64,000 nucleotides of DNA from DASSUW01 sp963759375 (GTDB lineage: Bacteria; Actinomycetota; Thermoleophilia; Solirubrobacterales; Solirubrobacteraceae). The notes under the pieces were generated by a model, which was not told the origin of the DNA, did not search any database, and was given only the letters and a program-made list of their open reading frames with translations. Location: assembly GCA_963759375.1 (NCBI GenBank), contig CAVWYY010000003.1, positions 62,001 to 126,000 on the forward strand, in the 5' to 3' direction. Below are positions 25,855-35,050 of this stretch, in pieces. The position numbers and the translations under genes were made by a program. Each line of letters starts with the position of its first letter. Positions within the stretch are counted from its first letter, which is position 1.

Positions 25855-25923
25855 TCCGTCACGATCCCGACAACATCACGCCCCGGTCACGCGCTCGGCG
25901 AGGCGGAGGTGTTCCCTTCGCGC

Positions 25924-27027
25924 ATGTCGCACAACAGCCGTCGCGCGCTCGCCGCGCTCATCTCGCTCATACTCGCCGCCGCCATGGCCGCGCCAGTCAT
26001 CGCCGGTGGCCGCCACCACCACCACGAGGCCGAGCCGCTCGTGATCGGGCACCGAGGGGCCTCGGGCTACCGGCCCGAGCACACGCTGGCCAGCTACGAG
26101 CTCGCGGCCCGGATGGGTGCGGACTACATCGAGCCCGACCTCGTCTCGACGAAGGACCACGTGCTCGTCGCGCGCCACGAGAACGACATCACGGCGACCA
26201 CGGACGTCGCCGACCACCCGGAGTTCTCCGACCGCAGGACGACGAAGGTCATCGACGGCGTCTCCATCACCGGCTGGTTCACCGAGGACTTCACGCTGGC
26301 CGAGCTCAAGACGCTGCGCGCCAAGGAGCGGATCCCGGACATCCGCCAGCGCAACACGATCTACAACGGCCGCTTCGAGGTGCCGACGTTCCAGGAGGTC
26401 ATCGACCTCTCAAAGCGCCTGTCGCGTGAGCTGCACCGGCCGATCGGCATCTATCCCGAGACCAAGCACCCGACGTACTTCCGCGGCATCGGGCTCCCGC
26501 TGGAGCCGCCGCTGGTCCGCACGCTCGACCGCAACGGCCTCAACAAGCGCGGCGCCAAGGTGTTCGTGCAGTCGTTCGAGGTCGGCAACCTGAAGGCGCT
26601 CGACCGCGAGCTCAAGGTGCCGCTCGTGCAGCTGTTCGCCGCCGCGGCGTCCAAGCCGTACGACTTCGTGGTCTCCGGTGACCCGCGCACGTACGCCGAC
26701 CTGGCGACGCCGGCCGGGCTGCGCGAGGTCGCGCGGTACGCCGACGGCGTCGGCCCGTCGAAGGACTACATCGTCCCGCGTGACCCCGCCGGCAACTCGC
26801 AGCCGCCGACGAGCTTCGTGGACGACGCGCACGAGGCCGGCCTGCTCGTGCACCCGTACACGTTCCGCAACGAGAACACGTTCCTGCCGCTCGAGCTCCG
26901 TTCGTCGGCGGTGCCGAGCGACTACGGCAACGCGATCGCCGAGGACCTCCAGTTCTTCCGGCTCGGCGTCGACGGCATCTTCACCGACAACACCGACACC
27001 GCAGTCGAGGCCCGCAAGGACCTCTAG
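25924..27027 (+). CDS. Secreted glycerophosphodiester phosphodiesterase
   Basis: A 367-aa GDPD-family enzyme. A signal peptide (SRRALAALISLILAAAMAAPVIAGG) precedes the catalytic barrel starting at LVIGHRGASGYRPEHTLASYELAARMGADYIEPDLV, where His-Arg and the Glu/Asp pair form the metal site; later ARHEND and IYPETKHP are also typical. It hydrolyses glycerophosphodiesters to glycerol-3-phosphate and alcohol, outside the membrane. A run of four His after the signal is a small oddity. I prefer ATG 25924; GTG 25909 is in frame but overlaps the ribosome site GGAGG (25905-25909). The end shares CTAG with RNase D. Confidence 0.93.
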   Translation: MSHNSRRALAALISLILAAAMAAPVIAGGRHHHHEAEPLVIGHRGASGYRPEHTLASYELAARMGADYIEPDLVSTKDHVLVARHENDITATTDVADHPEFSDRRTTKVIDGVSITGWFTEDFTLAELKTLRAKERIPDIRQRNTIYNGRFEVPTFQEVIDLSKRLSRELHRPIGIYPETKHPTYFRGIGLPLEPPLVRTLDRNGLNKRGAKVFVQSFEVGNLKALDRELKVPLVQLFAAAASKPYDFVVSGDPRTYADLATPAGLREVARYADGVGPSKDYIVPRDPAGNSQPPTSFVDDAHEAGLLVHPYTFRNENTFLPLELRSSAVPSDYGNAIAEDLQFFRLGVDGIFTDNTDTAVEARKDL

Positions 27028-28163
27028 CTGACCTCGATCCGGCCGCCGGGGCCCACCCTGAGGCCCCGGTGGCCGGCGAGCAGCTCGAGCAGCTCGGCGC
27101 CGACGAGCTCGCGGCGCCAGCCGCGGAGCGTCCGCACGTCGGGCTCAGGGTCGCCGCGCCGTGCGGACACGACGATCGGCGCGAGGTCGGCGCGCGCCGC
27201 GATCAGCTCGTAGGCCAGCCCGGCCTCCTGTGCGCGAGCGCGGACGAGCGACTCGGCGAGCGCGATCACCGGCCCGTCCTGTGTCTCGGTGGACAGCCGC
27301 TCGCCCTCGTCGACCCGGATCGGCGGCGCCTCCTTGCCGCGTTGGATCGCCGCGATGATGTCGTCGCCGCGGCGCCGCACGACGTCGGGGTTCACGCCGC
27401 GGATCTGCGACAGCTCCCGGCGCCCGGCCGGCTGGCGCTTGGCAAGCTCGACGACGGTCGGGTCGCGCACGACGGCGCCTACCGGCCGGTCCTCGCGCGC
27501 GGCCGTGCGCTCGCGCCAGGCGCTGAGCTCGCGGGCGACCGCGCGCTCGCGGGGATCGAAGCTGGTGGCCCGCGGCAGCCGCCGCCACACCTCCTCCGGG
27601 TCGCGCTCGTCGGACGCGGCGGCCACGGCGCGGCATTCCTCGCGCGCCCACTCGAGCCGGCCGCGCGGCTCCAGGCGGGAGCGGATGTCGTCGGCCAGCG
27701 GCAGCAGGTGCTCGACGTCGCCGCGCGCGTAGCGCAGCTGCTCGTCGGTCAGCGGCCGCGCGTCCCAGCGCGTGAAGCTCGCGGTCTTCGGCAGCCGGAT
27801 CCGCAGCACGTCGTGCAGCAGCCCGCTGTAGCCGGCCTGCGCGGAGAAGCCGGCGAAGCCCGCCGCCACCTGCGTGTCGAACACGGACGTGACGTCGGTC
27901 TGCCACTCGCGCCGGAGGATCGCGACGTCCTGGCGGCCGGCGTGCACGACGAGCTCGATGTCCGGGTCCGCGAGCACCTCGGCGAGCGGTCCGGGCTCGA
28001 AGCCCGCCAGCGGGTCGAGCACCCAGACGTCGGACTCCACGACGACCTGCACGAGACAGAGCAGCGGCCGGTACCTGCCCTCCGGCATGAACTCCGTGTC
28101 GAGCCCGAGGCGTCCGGCCTGCCGGGCCCGCGCCGCGATTGCGGCGACGTCAGGCTGATCCAA
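27024..28163 (-). CDS. rnd: Ribonuclease D (DEDDy exonuclease plus HRDC domain)
   Basis: A 379-aa RNase D: LGLDTEFMPEGRY (Exo I Asp-x-Glu), VVHAGRQDVAILRR (Exo II), YARGDVEHLLPLAD (Exo III, DEDDy Tyr), then an HRDC region with RELSAWRERTAAREDRPVGAVVRDPTVVELAKRQP. It trims the 3' ends of tRNA and other stable RNAs. The start is TTG 28163, with GGGAG seven bases upstream; it lies 14 bases before the GNAT stop, so the two overlap. The stop shares the four-base CTAG with the glycerophosphodiesterase gene. Confidence 0.93.
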   Translation of the reverse strand: MDQPDVAAIAARARQAGRLGLDTEFMPEGRYRPLLCLVQVVVESDVWVLDPLAGFEPGPLAEVLADPDIELVVHAGRQDVAILRREWQTDVTSVFDTQVAAGFAGFSAQAGYSGLLHDVLRIRLPKTASFTRWDARPLTDEQLRYARGDVEHLLPLADDIRSRLEPRGRLEWAREECRAVAAASDERDPEEVWRRLPRATSFDPRERAVARELSAWRERTAAREDRPVGAVVRDPTVVELAKRQPAGRRELSQIRGVNPDVVRRRGDDIIAAIQRGKEAPPIRVDEGERLSTETQDGPVIALAESLVRARAQEAGLAYELIAARADLAPIVVSARRGDPEPDVRTLRGWRRELVGAELLELLAGHRGLRVGPGGRIEVS

Positions 28164-29034
28164 GTGGCTTCTCCCAGCGCTCGGCCTGCCAGGTCGGGCG
28201 CATTCCGACGGACTCGTACAGGCGCAGCGCTCCGCGGTTGCGGCCGTGCACGCTCAGCTCGGCGTGCGTGAGGCCGGCGGCGCGGAACGCCGCGAACAGC
28301 CCGAGCAGCAGCGTGCGCCCGTGGCCGCGGCCACGGGCCCGCGACGCGACCGCGAGCTCGGCGACGTATCCCGTCCCGTCCTCCCAGCGCTCGCCGAGCG
28401 CGGCGCCGGCGAGGCCGTCGCCGTCCTCGAGCAGCAGCCACAGCGACGGGTCGTGACCGTCCTTGGCGATCGACTTCGCGCGCCAGGACTCGAGCGACCG
28501 GGGCTCGTAGCCCTCGATCTCGGCGAACGCGTCGTCGATCAGCGCGTGGACGGCCGCCTCGTCGCCGGTGACGTCGAACGTGCGCAGCGGGGTTTCCGGC
28601 GCGGGCGGGACATCGGCGAGGTCAGCACGCAGACGGAAGTAGTGCTGGGCGGGCTCGTAGCCGGCGGCGCGCAGATGCTCGCGCGCCCCGTCGTTGGACC
28701 CGTACGCGAACTGCCGCAGGACCGCCGTGCCGCGCTCGGCGGCGCGGGCCTCGGCCCACCGTCGGAGCACGGTCCCGTGGCCGGCGCCCTCGGCCTTCGG
28801 GTGCACGATGACGATCGCGTCGTCCCCCAGCAGGACCGCATAGCCGCGTATCGCGCCGTTGCGGTTGGCCACGCGCGCGTCGTGCTCGAGCGCCACGCCC
28901 GGCGACGCCCAGTCGGCGCGCAGGTCGTCGAGCGTGAAGTCGGGCGCGCCGATGTCGGCGACGTCGCGGGCGAGGATGACCTTGAGAACCTCCTCGGCGT
29001 CCGCGTCAGCGGGTGGGCGCAGGCGTGCGGGCAT
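28150..29034 (-). CDS. Tandem GNAT acetyltransferase
   Basis: A 294-aa protein with two GNAT folds. The C-terminal copy is clear (VAELAVASRARGRGHGRTLLLGLFAAFRAAGLTHAELSVHGRNRGALRLYESVGM, with the RGRGHGR acetyl-CoA loop). The N-terminal copy (residues about 5-140) keeps the shape but its loop is weak (AEGAGHGTVLRRWAE). It resembles the two-domain family of mycothiol synthase, though mycothiol synthase identity is not shown. It starts at ATG 29034 and overlaps RNase D. Confidence 0.82.
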   Translation of the reverse strand: MPARLRPPADADAEEVLKVILARDVADIGAPDFTLDDLRADWASPGVALEHDARVANRNGAIRGYAVLLGDDAIVIVHPKAEGAGHGTVLRRWAEARAAERGTAVLRQFAYGSNDGAREHLRAAGYEPAQHYFRLRADLADVPPAPETPLRTFDVTGDEAAVHALIDDAFAEIEGYEPRSLESWRAKSIAKDGHDPSLWLLLEDGDGLAGAALGERWEDGTGYVAELAVASRARGRGHGRTLLLGLFAAFRAAGLTHAELSVHGRNRGALRLYESVGMRPTWQAERWEKPLGSA

Positions 29035-29093
29035 TGTCGGCGCCGAATCTACCCCGAGCGGTCCGCACGCAGCGTGGAAACGCGGCCGGCCCG

Positions 29094-29948
29094 TCAGTCT
29101 GTGCCGGGCTGCGGGAACGAGCCCTTCATGATGCGATCCCAGCCGCGGTCGCGCGCGAGCGTGTGGAGCGTCATCAGCACGCGCGCCGACGGCGTCACCG
29201 TGTAGCGCGGCTTCGGCCGGCGCGCCGAGAGCGCCTTCTCGATGACCTCGGCGACCGCCTCGGGCGGGCCGCCGAGCTTCGAGAACACCCCTCGCTCGTA
29301 GACCTCCTTCGACGACTTGGCGACGCCGGCGTTGAAGGCCGCATAGGGCCCGGCATCTGCCGCCACAGCGTCGATCTCGGCCAGCGTGCGCGAGCTGAAG
29401 TCCGACCTGATGAGGCCTGGCTGTATGACGATCACGTCGATGCCGAAGCCGGCCAGCTCGAAGCGCATGGCGTCGGACAGCGCTTCGATCGCGTACTTGG
29501 TCGCGTGATAGAGGCCACCGCCGGGGAACACGAACTCCCCGCCCATCGACGAGATGTTCACGACCTTGCCCCAGCGCTGCGCACGCATCGCCGGCAGCGC
29601 GGCGCGGCACATGGCGAGCAGACCGAACACGTTGGTCTCGAATTGGGCGCGCACGCGCTCGGCCGGGATCGACTCGACCGCGCCCGACTGGCTGAAGCCG
29701 GCATTGTTGATCAGCACGCCGACGGCGCCCTCGGCCGCGACGACGGCGTCCACCGCCGCCTGGCACGACGCCTCGTCGGTGACGTCGCAGGCGAGGGTCT
29801 TACATCCCTTCGCCTCGAGCTCGGACAGCGTCTCCGGACGGCGCGCGGTCGCGTAGACGTTCCAGCCCCTGCCGACCAGGTGGGCGGCCGTCGCGGCGCC
29901 GATCCCGGACGAGCAACCGGTGATCAGCACCGCTCGCGAGACGGTCAT
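29094..29948 (-). CDS. Short-chain dehydrogenase/reductase
   Basis: A 284-aa classical SDR: VLITGCSSGIGAATAAHL cofactor motif, NNAGF, VNISSMGG catalytic Ser, YHATKYAIEALSDAMR (Tyr-x-x-x-Lys), then QPGLIRSDF. The length and the C-terminal part after the catalytic pair resemble the oxidoreductases of retinol/steroid type. Its ATG overlaps the L,D-transpeptidase stop (ATGA), so it is cotranscribed with it. Substrate unknown. Confidence 0.9.
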   Translation of the reverse strand: MTVSRAVLITGCSSGIGAATAAHLVGRGWNVYATARRPETLSELEAKGCKTLACDVTDEASCQAAVDAVVAAEGAVGVLINNAGFSQSGAVESIPAERVRAQFETNVFGLLAMCRAALPAMRAQRWGKVVNISSMGGEFVFPGGGLYHATKYAIEALSDAMRFELAGFGIDVIVIQPGLIRSDFSSRTLAEIDAVAADAGPYAAFNAGVAKSSKEVYERGVFSKLGGPPEAVAEVIEKALSARRPKPRYTVTPSARVLMTLHTLARDRGWDRIMKGSFPQPGTD

Positions 29949-30940
29949 CGGATGAGGACGGTACTCCCTACGGGAATCCTCGGGTACAGGTCGATCACGT
30001 CGGCCACGCGCATGCGGATGCACCCGTGCGAGGCGCGGCTGCCGATCGAGCCCTCGGCCGCCGTGCCGTGGATCCCGACGCCGCCGACGATGCCCAGCCA
30101 GCGCGCCTTCAGCGGGTTGTCCGCGGCGCCGCCTTCGATCACCTCGTTGCGGTAGGCGCCGGCCCACGGCTCGTCGGGCGCGTTCCAGTCCGGGTTCTTC
30201 GCCTTGCTGACGATCGTGTAGCGCCCGCCCGGCGTCGGGTACTCCGGCATCCCGACCGCGATGCCGTACGTCTTCCGGTGGTTGAGGTTGCGGAAGTAGC
30301 GGAGCTTGAAGTGCCGGCGGTCGATCGTCACGACGACGCGGTAGCGACGCCGCAGGTCGTTCGCGTTGACCGCCGGAGGGACGCGCGACCGGTCGGCCCG
30401 CAGCACACGGGTCGCGTACGGATCGCCGAGCATCGGGTCCAGCGCCTTCGCCACGGCGTGCTCGTCGATCGACCAGCCCATGCGCGCGCGGCGCAGGATC
30501 ATCCGGTTGAGCTTGAGCCGCACGTGCGCGTTGCGCGGCACGATGTCGGACGCGCGGTCGAGCCTGAGGGTGAACGCGGCGAGCGCCGCCTTGTCATACG
30601 CGATGTGCAGCGGCACGTCGACATCGTGGTCGCCGTCTTGCTCGACCACGGCGGCCTTGGCCGCGATGTTCGCGCGCCGTGCCGTCTTGTACGGGTCGAA
30701 GTGGAAGCTGATGTCGGACGGCCGGAGGACGCGGCGGTGGCCGGCGACGTGAACCTCGATCGGCTGGCCGAGCGGGAACGAGAAGGCGCCGGCGAGCCTG
30801 TCGGCGGCGTCGGACAGCGTGAGACCCCCGATGTCCAGGCCCGCCGCCTTGGCGCCCACCGGGATGACCGGTTCCGCCTTAGCAGTGGCCGTGATCGAGA
30901 GCGTGAGAACGACCGTGACCCCTACCCACCACGCGCGCAT
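29945..30940 (-). CDS. L,D-transpeptidase (YkuD) with peptidoglycan-binding-type N-terminal domain
   Basis: A 331-aa secreted protein: signal peptide (MRAWWVGVTVVLTLSITATAKAEP), a repeat-like domain (about residues 30-190, with GLDIGGLTLSDAADRL, a YVTN/VanW-type putative peptidoglycan-binding domain), then a YkuD catalytic domain (about 205-331) with GIHGTAAEGSIGSRASHGCIRM carrying the SHGC catalytic His and Cys. It should form 3-3 crosslinks in the cell wall. ATG 30940 is chosen since it begins a proper signal peptide; the in-frame GTG at 30988 adds an untypical leader. It is coupled to the SDR downstream. Confidence 0.92.
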   Translation of the reverse strand: MRAWWVGVTVVLTLSITATAKAEPVIPVGAKAAGLDIGGLTLSDAADRLAGAFSFPLGQPIEVHVAGHRRVLRPSDISFHFDPYKTARRANIAAKAAVVEQDGDHDVDVPLHIAYDKAALAAFTLRLDRASDIVPRNAHVRLKLNRMILRRARMGWSIDEHAVAKALDPMLGDPYATRVLRADRSRVPPAVNANDLRRRYRVVVTIDRRHFKLRYFRNLNHRKTYGIAVGMPEYPTPGGRYTIVSKAKNPDWNAPDEPWAGAYRNEVIEGGAADNPLKARWLGIVGGVGIHGTAAEGSIGSRASHGCIRMRVADVIDLYPRIPVGSTVLIR

Positions 30941-30959
30941 CGCGCGCGCCAGCGTACCG

Positions 30960-32030
30960 CTACGCGGAGGATTTTCCACGCGGTGCAACGCGCCGTGCGC
31001 CGACGAACTCGTCGAGCAGCTTCCACGTCGTGGCGCGCGCGGCCCGTCCGGTGAGCACGCCCAGGTGCCCGCCGGGCGCCGTCTCGAGCTTCACCGAGGC
31101 GGCGTCGGGGACGAGGTCGCCGACGTGGTGGCACGCGGCGACCGGCGCGATGCCGTCGCCGCGGCCGGCGATCGCCAGCAGCGGGACGGTGACGTCGCCG
31201 AGGTCGATCGTGCGTTCGGTGAGCGCCAGCCGGCCATCCGCGAGGTCGTTGGTGCGGAAGAAGCGGTGGTACAGCTGCCCGAACGTGCGACCGGGATACG
31301 CGTGCATGCCGCCCATGAACGCGTCGACCGCCTCGATCTGGGCGAGCAGGTCCTGGTCGCCGATATTGGACGCGATCGTCCACGGCTTCATCACGTACTT
31401 GTCGATCCCGGCGATCTGGTAGCCGCGCTTGACCAGCGGCGCGGGCGCGCCGCCGAGGGCGCGGTAGAGCTGCGTCACCAGGTGGCCCCGCGTGATCGCG
31501 TCGATCGGCCGGAGCGGGGCGACCAGCGGGACCTTCGAGAAGTCCCACGGACTGGCCACGAGCGCGATCGCTTCGACCGGCAGGTCTCCGTCCATCGCGT
31601 GGGCGAGCAGGGTCATGATCCCGCCCAGGCACCAGCCGACGGCGCGCACGGGCCGGCCCGCGTCCTCGGCCGCAGCGCGGATCGCCGTCGGGATGACCTC
31701 CTCGACCCAGTGCTCGAGGCCGAGCTGGCGGTCGCCGTACTCGATGTGCCCGTACTCGAGCAGGTACGTCCGGCGCCCGGTGGTGACCAGGTGCTCGGCC
31801 AGCGAGCACCCGCGCCGCAGGTCGAAGCAGATCGCGGGCGCCGCCAGCGGCGGGACGAGCAGCACGGGCGCGCCGCGCCGGCGGCGGGTGCTGTCGTAGC
31901 GCGAGACCGTGCGCTGCGGCCCGCTGTCGATGACCGTCGACGGCATCCGGCGGAGGTCGGCGAGGCCGCCGCCGATCGTCGTCGTGTACAGGTTCGACGC
32001 CGCGGCGCCGACGTCTGAGATCCCGAGCAC
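30960..32030 (-). CDS. PHA synthase-like alpha/beta-hydrolase (class III PhaC-like)
   Basis: A 356-aa protein, the usual size for class III poly(3-hydroxyalkanoate) synthase catalytic subunits. The PhaC box G-x-C-x-G-G is present (GWCLGG, nucleophile Cys134), with a later Asp (AGRGDGIAP) and His (PGGHLGVLTG), plus PVLLVPPLAAPAICFDL. It would polymerise hydroxyacyl-CoA; no PhaE partner gene or phasin lies in the window, so activity alone is uncertain. It starts at GTG 32030, overlapping the TAG of the upstream hydrolase. Alternatively it is a hydrolase of the same fold. Confidence 0.82.
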   Translation of the reverse strand: MLGISDVGAAASNLYTTTIGGGLADLRRMPSTVIDSGPQRTVSRYDSTRRRRGAPVLLVPPLAAPAICFDLRRGCSLAEHLVTTGRRTYLLEYGHIEYGDRQLGLEHWVEEVIPTAIRAAAEDAGRPVRAVGWCLGGIMTLLAHAMDGDLPVEAIALVASPWDFSKVPLVAPLRPIDAITRGHLVTQLYRALGGAPAPLVKRGYQIAGIDKYVMKPWTIASNIGDQDLLAQIEAVDAFMGGMHAYPGRTFGQLYHRFFRTNDLADGRLALTERTIDLGDVTVPLLAIAGRGDGIAPVAACHHVGDLVPDAASVKLETAPGGHLGVLTGRAARATTWKLLDEFVGARRVAPRGKSSA

Positions 32031-32866
32031 TAAGAGGGGAATTCCAGCAGAAGCTCGAGCAGCTGCTCGGTGGCCTCGATCTGCGGGCAGTGGCCGCAGC
32101 CCTCGATCAGCTCGACGCGCGTGGCGGGCAGCGCACCGAGCACTACGCGCGCGCCCGTGTGCGGGACCATGCGGTCGCGCGTGCCCCAGACCAGCATGAC
32201 CGGGCAGGCGATCGAGGCGAGGTCGAACGGCGCGGTGGCCAGTTCGGGCAGCAGCCGCCGGCCGGACTCGAGCAGCGCCGCCGCGCGCCGGCGCGAGCCG
32301 TGGTGCGCAAACGCGTCCGCGACCTGGCGCTGCGCGGCCTTCGGGTGCGAGAACGCGAGCTGCTGGTAGTCGCCGCCGACGAGCTGGCGCACGAGCGCAT
32401 TCGGGACCGGGATCGGGATGTCGAGCAGCCGGCGCACGATCGGGTCGCGCTCCACGAGGTCGAACCAGCCGGGCATCTCGAGTCCCGCCGGCGCGACGGG
32501 GACGACGCCGATGAGCGGCAGCTCGGGGTTCTCGCCGAGGCGCAGCGCCACACAGCCGCCGAGCGAGTTGCCGGCGACGATCACCGGCTCGCCGGCGCCC
32601 CACTCCTGCACGAGAGCGGACGCGAAGTCGTCGAGCTGGGGCAGGATCGCGCCCGGCAGGAGGCGCGTCGCCTTGCCGAAGCCGGGGAGGTCGACGGCGA
32701 TCGCCTTGCGGCCGCAGGTGGCCAGTTCGGCGAGCAGCGGCCGCCACGTGTCGGCGGAGTCGCCCCAACCGTGCAGCAGCACGATGCCGGGCCCGCCGCC
32801 CTCGAGCTCGAGGACGCGCGTGCGATGCCCGGCCAGCTCCATGCTGCGCTCGATCAACGGCTCCAT
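32030..32866 (-). CDS. Alpha/beta-fold hydrolase
   Basis: A 278-aa hydrolase: oxyanion-hole HGWGDSADTW, nucleophile elbow GNSLGGCVA, an Asp in WGTRDRMVPH and the His in EGCGHCPQIE. All three members of the triad can be seen. It directly precedes the PHA synthase-like gene with a one-base overlap (TAGTG), so both are probably made together; a role in handling acyl esters or as depolymerase is possible. No signal peptide, so cytoplasmic. Confidence 0.88.
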   Translation of the reverse strand: MEPLIERSMELAGHRTRVLELEGGGPGIVLLHGWGDSADTWRPLLAELATCGRKAIAVDLPGFGKATRLLPGAILPQLDDFASALVQEWGAGEPVIVAGNSLGGCVALRLGENPELPLIGVVPVAPAGLEMPGWFDLVERDPIVRRLLDIPIPVPNALVRQLVGGDYQQLAFSHPKAAQRQVADAFAHHGSRRRAAALLESGRRLLPELATAPFDLASIACPVMLVWGTRDRMVPHTGARVVLGALPATRVELIEGCGHCPQIEATEQLLELLLEFPS

Positions 32867-32900
32867 CCGCTATCGACTACCCGAATCGAGCCCCTTTGCC

Positions 32901-33425
32901 TCAGAGCCGGCGGTCGGCGCGCCATGTCTCCTCGCGGATCGCCCACCGCTGGTGGTCGCGCCAGCGGCCGCCCACCTTCAGATAGCGCGGTGAAAAGCCC
33001 TCGAGCTCGAAGCCGCAGCGCTTGGCCAATGCGATCGACGCCTGGTTTCCCGGCTGGATGTTCGCCTCGAGCCGGTGCAGGCCGACCGTGGTGAAGGCCT
33101 CGCGGAGCAGCAGGTGCATCGCCTCGCTCATGTAGCCCTGGCCGGCGAAGCGGGCCACGCCGCCGTAGCCCAGGAACGCGCTCTTGAAGCCCCCGCGGAC
33201 GATCTCGCTGATGTTGAGGAACCCGACGATCGCCCCGTCCTCGGTGCGGCAGGCGAGGAACGGCGCCGCCCGCGGGTCCTCGATGCGGGTCAGGTAGGCG
33301 GCGTAGCGCTCCCGGGTCTCCGGCATGTAGATCCACGGCCGGTGCAGCTTCCGGCTCGCCCGCATGCTCGCGATGAACTCGTCGCAGTCCGCGGCCGTCG
33401 GCGGTCGCAGGACGACGCGCGCCAT
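32901..33425 (-). CDS. RimJ/RimL-type GNAT N-acetyltransferase
   Basis: A 174-aa single-domain GNAT of the RimJ/RimL ribosomal-protein alanine acetyltransferase group. It shows LGYGGVARFAGQGYMSEAMHLLLREAFTTVGLHRLEANIQPGNQASIALAKRCGFELEG, with a modified acetyl-CoA loop (RFAGQGYM). The ATG at 33425 follows immediately after the TAG of a 19-codon open frame that itself starts at the exporter's stop, so it may be translated by reinitiation. Confidence 0.88.
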   Translation of the reverse strand: MARVVLRPPTAADCDEFIASMRASRKLHRPWIYMPETRERYAAYLTRIEDPRAAPFLACRTEDGAIVGFLNISEIVRGGFKSAFLGYGGVARFAGQGYMSEAMHLLLREAFTTVGLHRLEANIQPGNQASIALAKRCGFELEGFSPRYLKVGGRWRDHQRWAIREETWRADRRL

Positions 33426-33485
33426 CTAGATGGTCGGCTCCGCGGGGCGCGCCCAGGCGGGTGCGTGGGTCGTGGGGCGGGCCAT
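33426..33485 (-). CDS. Possible 19-residue linker ORF
   Basis: An ATG at 33485 overlaps the exporter stop (TGATG) and a TAG at 33428-33426 is followed at once by the GNAT start. The predicted peptide (MARPTTHAPAWARPAEPTI) is Pro- and Ala-rich, with no hydrophobic stretch. Being tied to both neighbours, it could pass ribosomes from the exporter to the GNAT gene. No conservation evidence is available, so it may simply be untranslated spacer. Confidence 0.3.
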   Translation of the reverse strand: MARPTTHAPAWARPAEPTI

Positions 33486-35005
33486 CAGGCCTCGACGGAG
33501 GCGGGCGCTCCCGCGGGCGCGTGGGCGACGAAGTCCGCCGGCCGGACGAGCACGGCGCACAGCGCGGAGCCGATGAGCGCCACGATCCCCGCGATCAGCA
33601 GGATGTGGTTCAGCCCGGCGTCGAACGCGGTCTCGGCGACCCGGATCAGCGCACCGTTGCCGGTGCGCTGGGCGCCGCCGAACGACACGAAGTCCGCGAT
33701 GTCGGTCCCGCTCAGGCCGGGCGGCCGCTGCAGCCGCGCGCGCGCCGCCTCCTGGGTGAACTCGCTCGCCACGACGTGCTGGAAGATCGCGCCCCAGGCG
33801 GCGATGCCGGTGGCGACGCCGACCTGCCGGAACGTCGAGTTGATGCCCGACGCCATGCCGGAGCGCCGCGGCTCGACCACGCCGATGGCGGCGGTGGCGA
33901 GCGCCGGGTTGGTGAGGCCGATGCCGCCGCCCGCGATCAGGAAGCCGGCGAGCAGCGCCGTCCAGTCGTCGCCGGGCTCGAGGCCACGCATCAGCAGCAG
34001 CCCGATGCCGACGCACAGCAGGCCGGCGGTCAGGAACCAGCGCACGCCGACGCGCTCGGCCATCTTCCCCGAGATCGGGGCGATCACGAACGACACGAGC
34101 GTGATCGGCATGAAGCGCAGGCCGGACTCGAGCGCCGAGTAGCCGAGGATGTTCTGCACCCACAGCGTGAGGTAGAGGAACATCGCGAACATCGACGCCG
34201 AGAGCACGAACGCGGCGATCGACGCACCGCCGAACGACGGCTTGCGGAACAGCGTGAGGTCCAGCATCGGGTGCGCGACGCGGCGCTCGGCCACGACGAA
34301 CACGACGAGCAGCACGGCGGCGCCCACGAGGCAGGCGAGGACTCCCGCGTTCCAGTCCTCCGCGTTGCCGCGGATGAGCCCGAACACGAGCAGGAACAGC
34401 GCGGCGGAGAACGACACCGTCCCGATCCAGTCGGCGCCGCCGGCCTGCGGGTCGCGCGACTCCTCGACGCGCTGGATCGTCATGTAGATCGCCGCGATGC
34501 CGATCGGCACGTTGACGTAGAAGATCGCCTCCCAGCCGATCCACTCGACGAGCGCGCCGCCGATCAGCGGGCCGACGGCGACGGCGCCGCCGATGGTGGC
34601 TCCCCAGATGCCGATCGCGGTGCCGCGGTCGCGGCCACCGTAGGCCGCGGCGAGCAGTGCGAGCGAGGTGGCGAACATCATCGAGCCGCCGACGCCCTGC
34701 AGCCCGCGGGCGAGGTTGAGCATGAGCGGCGTGCCGGCGAGGCCGCACAGCGCCGAGGCGGCCGTGAACACGGCGAGGCCGGCCACGAACACGCGGCGGC
34801 GGCCGATCCGGTCGGCGATCGATCCGGCGGTGAGCAGGAACGCCGCCAGCGTCAGCGAGTACGCGTCGACGACCCACTGGAGGTCCTCGAACGAGGAGCC
34901 GAGGTCGCGTTCGATGTACGGCAGCGCGACATTCACGACCGTGATGTCGATCAGCAGCATGAACGTCGCGATGCAGACGGCGATGAGGGTCCACCACTTG
35001 GCCAT
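33485..35005 (-). CDS. MFS exporter, DHA2 (14-helix, EmrB/QacA-type) family
   Basis: A 506-aa transporter with about 14 predicted helices. DHA2 motifs include IDITVVNVALPYIERDL in helix 1, GSIADRIGRRRVFVAGL (motif A), the antiporter-type LARGLQGVGGSMMFATSLALL and GPLIGGALVEWIGWEAIFYVNVPIG. Members export drugs and other toxic compounds using protons. ATG 35005 gives the usual short cytoplasmic start (MAKWWTL); upstream in-frame sequence lacks resemblance. It is divergent from the EcsC gene across a 45-base spacer. Confidence 0.93.
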   Translation of the reverse strand: MAKWWTLIAVCIATFMLLIDITVVNVALPYIERDLGSSFEDLQWVVDAYSLTLAAFLLTAGSIADRIGRRRVFVAGLAVFTAASALCGLAGTPLMLNLARGLQGVGGSMMFATSLALLAAAYGGRDRGTAIGIWGATIGGAVAVGPLIGGALVEWIGWEAIFYVNVPIGIAAIYMTIQRVEESRDPQAGGADWIGTVSFSAALFLLVFGLIRGNAEDWNAGVLACLVGAAVLLVVFVVAERRVAHPMLDLTLFRKPSFGGASIAAFVLSASMFAMFLYLTLWVQNILGYSALESGLRFMPITLVSFVIAPISGKMAERVGVRWFLTAGLLCVGIGLLLMRGLEPGDDWTALLAGFLIAGGGIGLTNPALATAAIGVVEPRRSGMASGINSTFRQVGVATGIAAWGAIFQHVVASEFTQEAARARLQRPPGLSGTDIADFVSFGGAQRTGNGALIRVAETAFDAGLNHILLIAGIVALIGSALCAVLVRPADFVAHAPAGAPASVEA

Positions 35006-35050
35006 GCCCGTCACGGTACGACACCGGCCCCGTGGGTAACGTGAGCGGCC

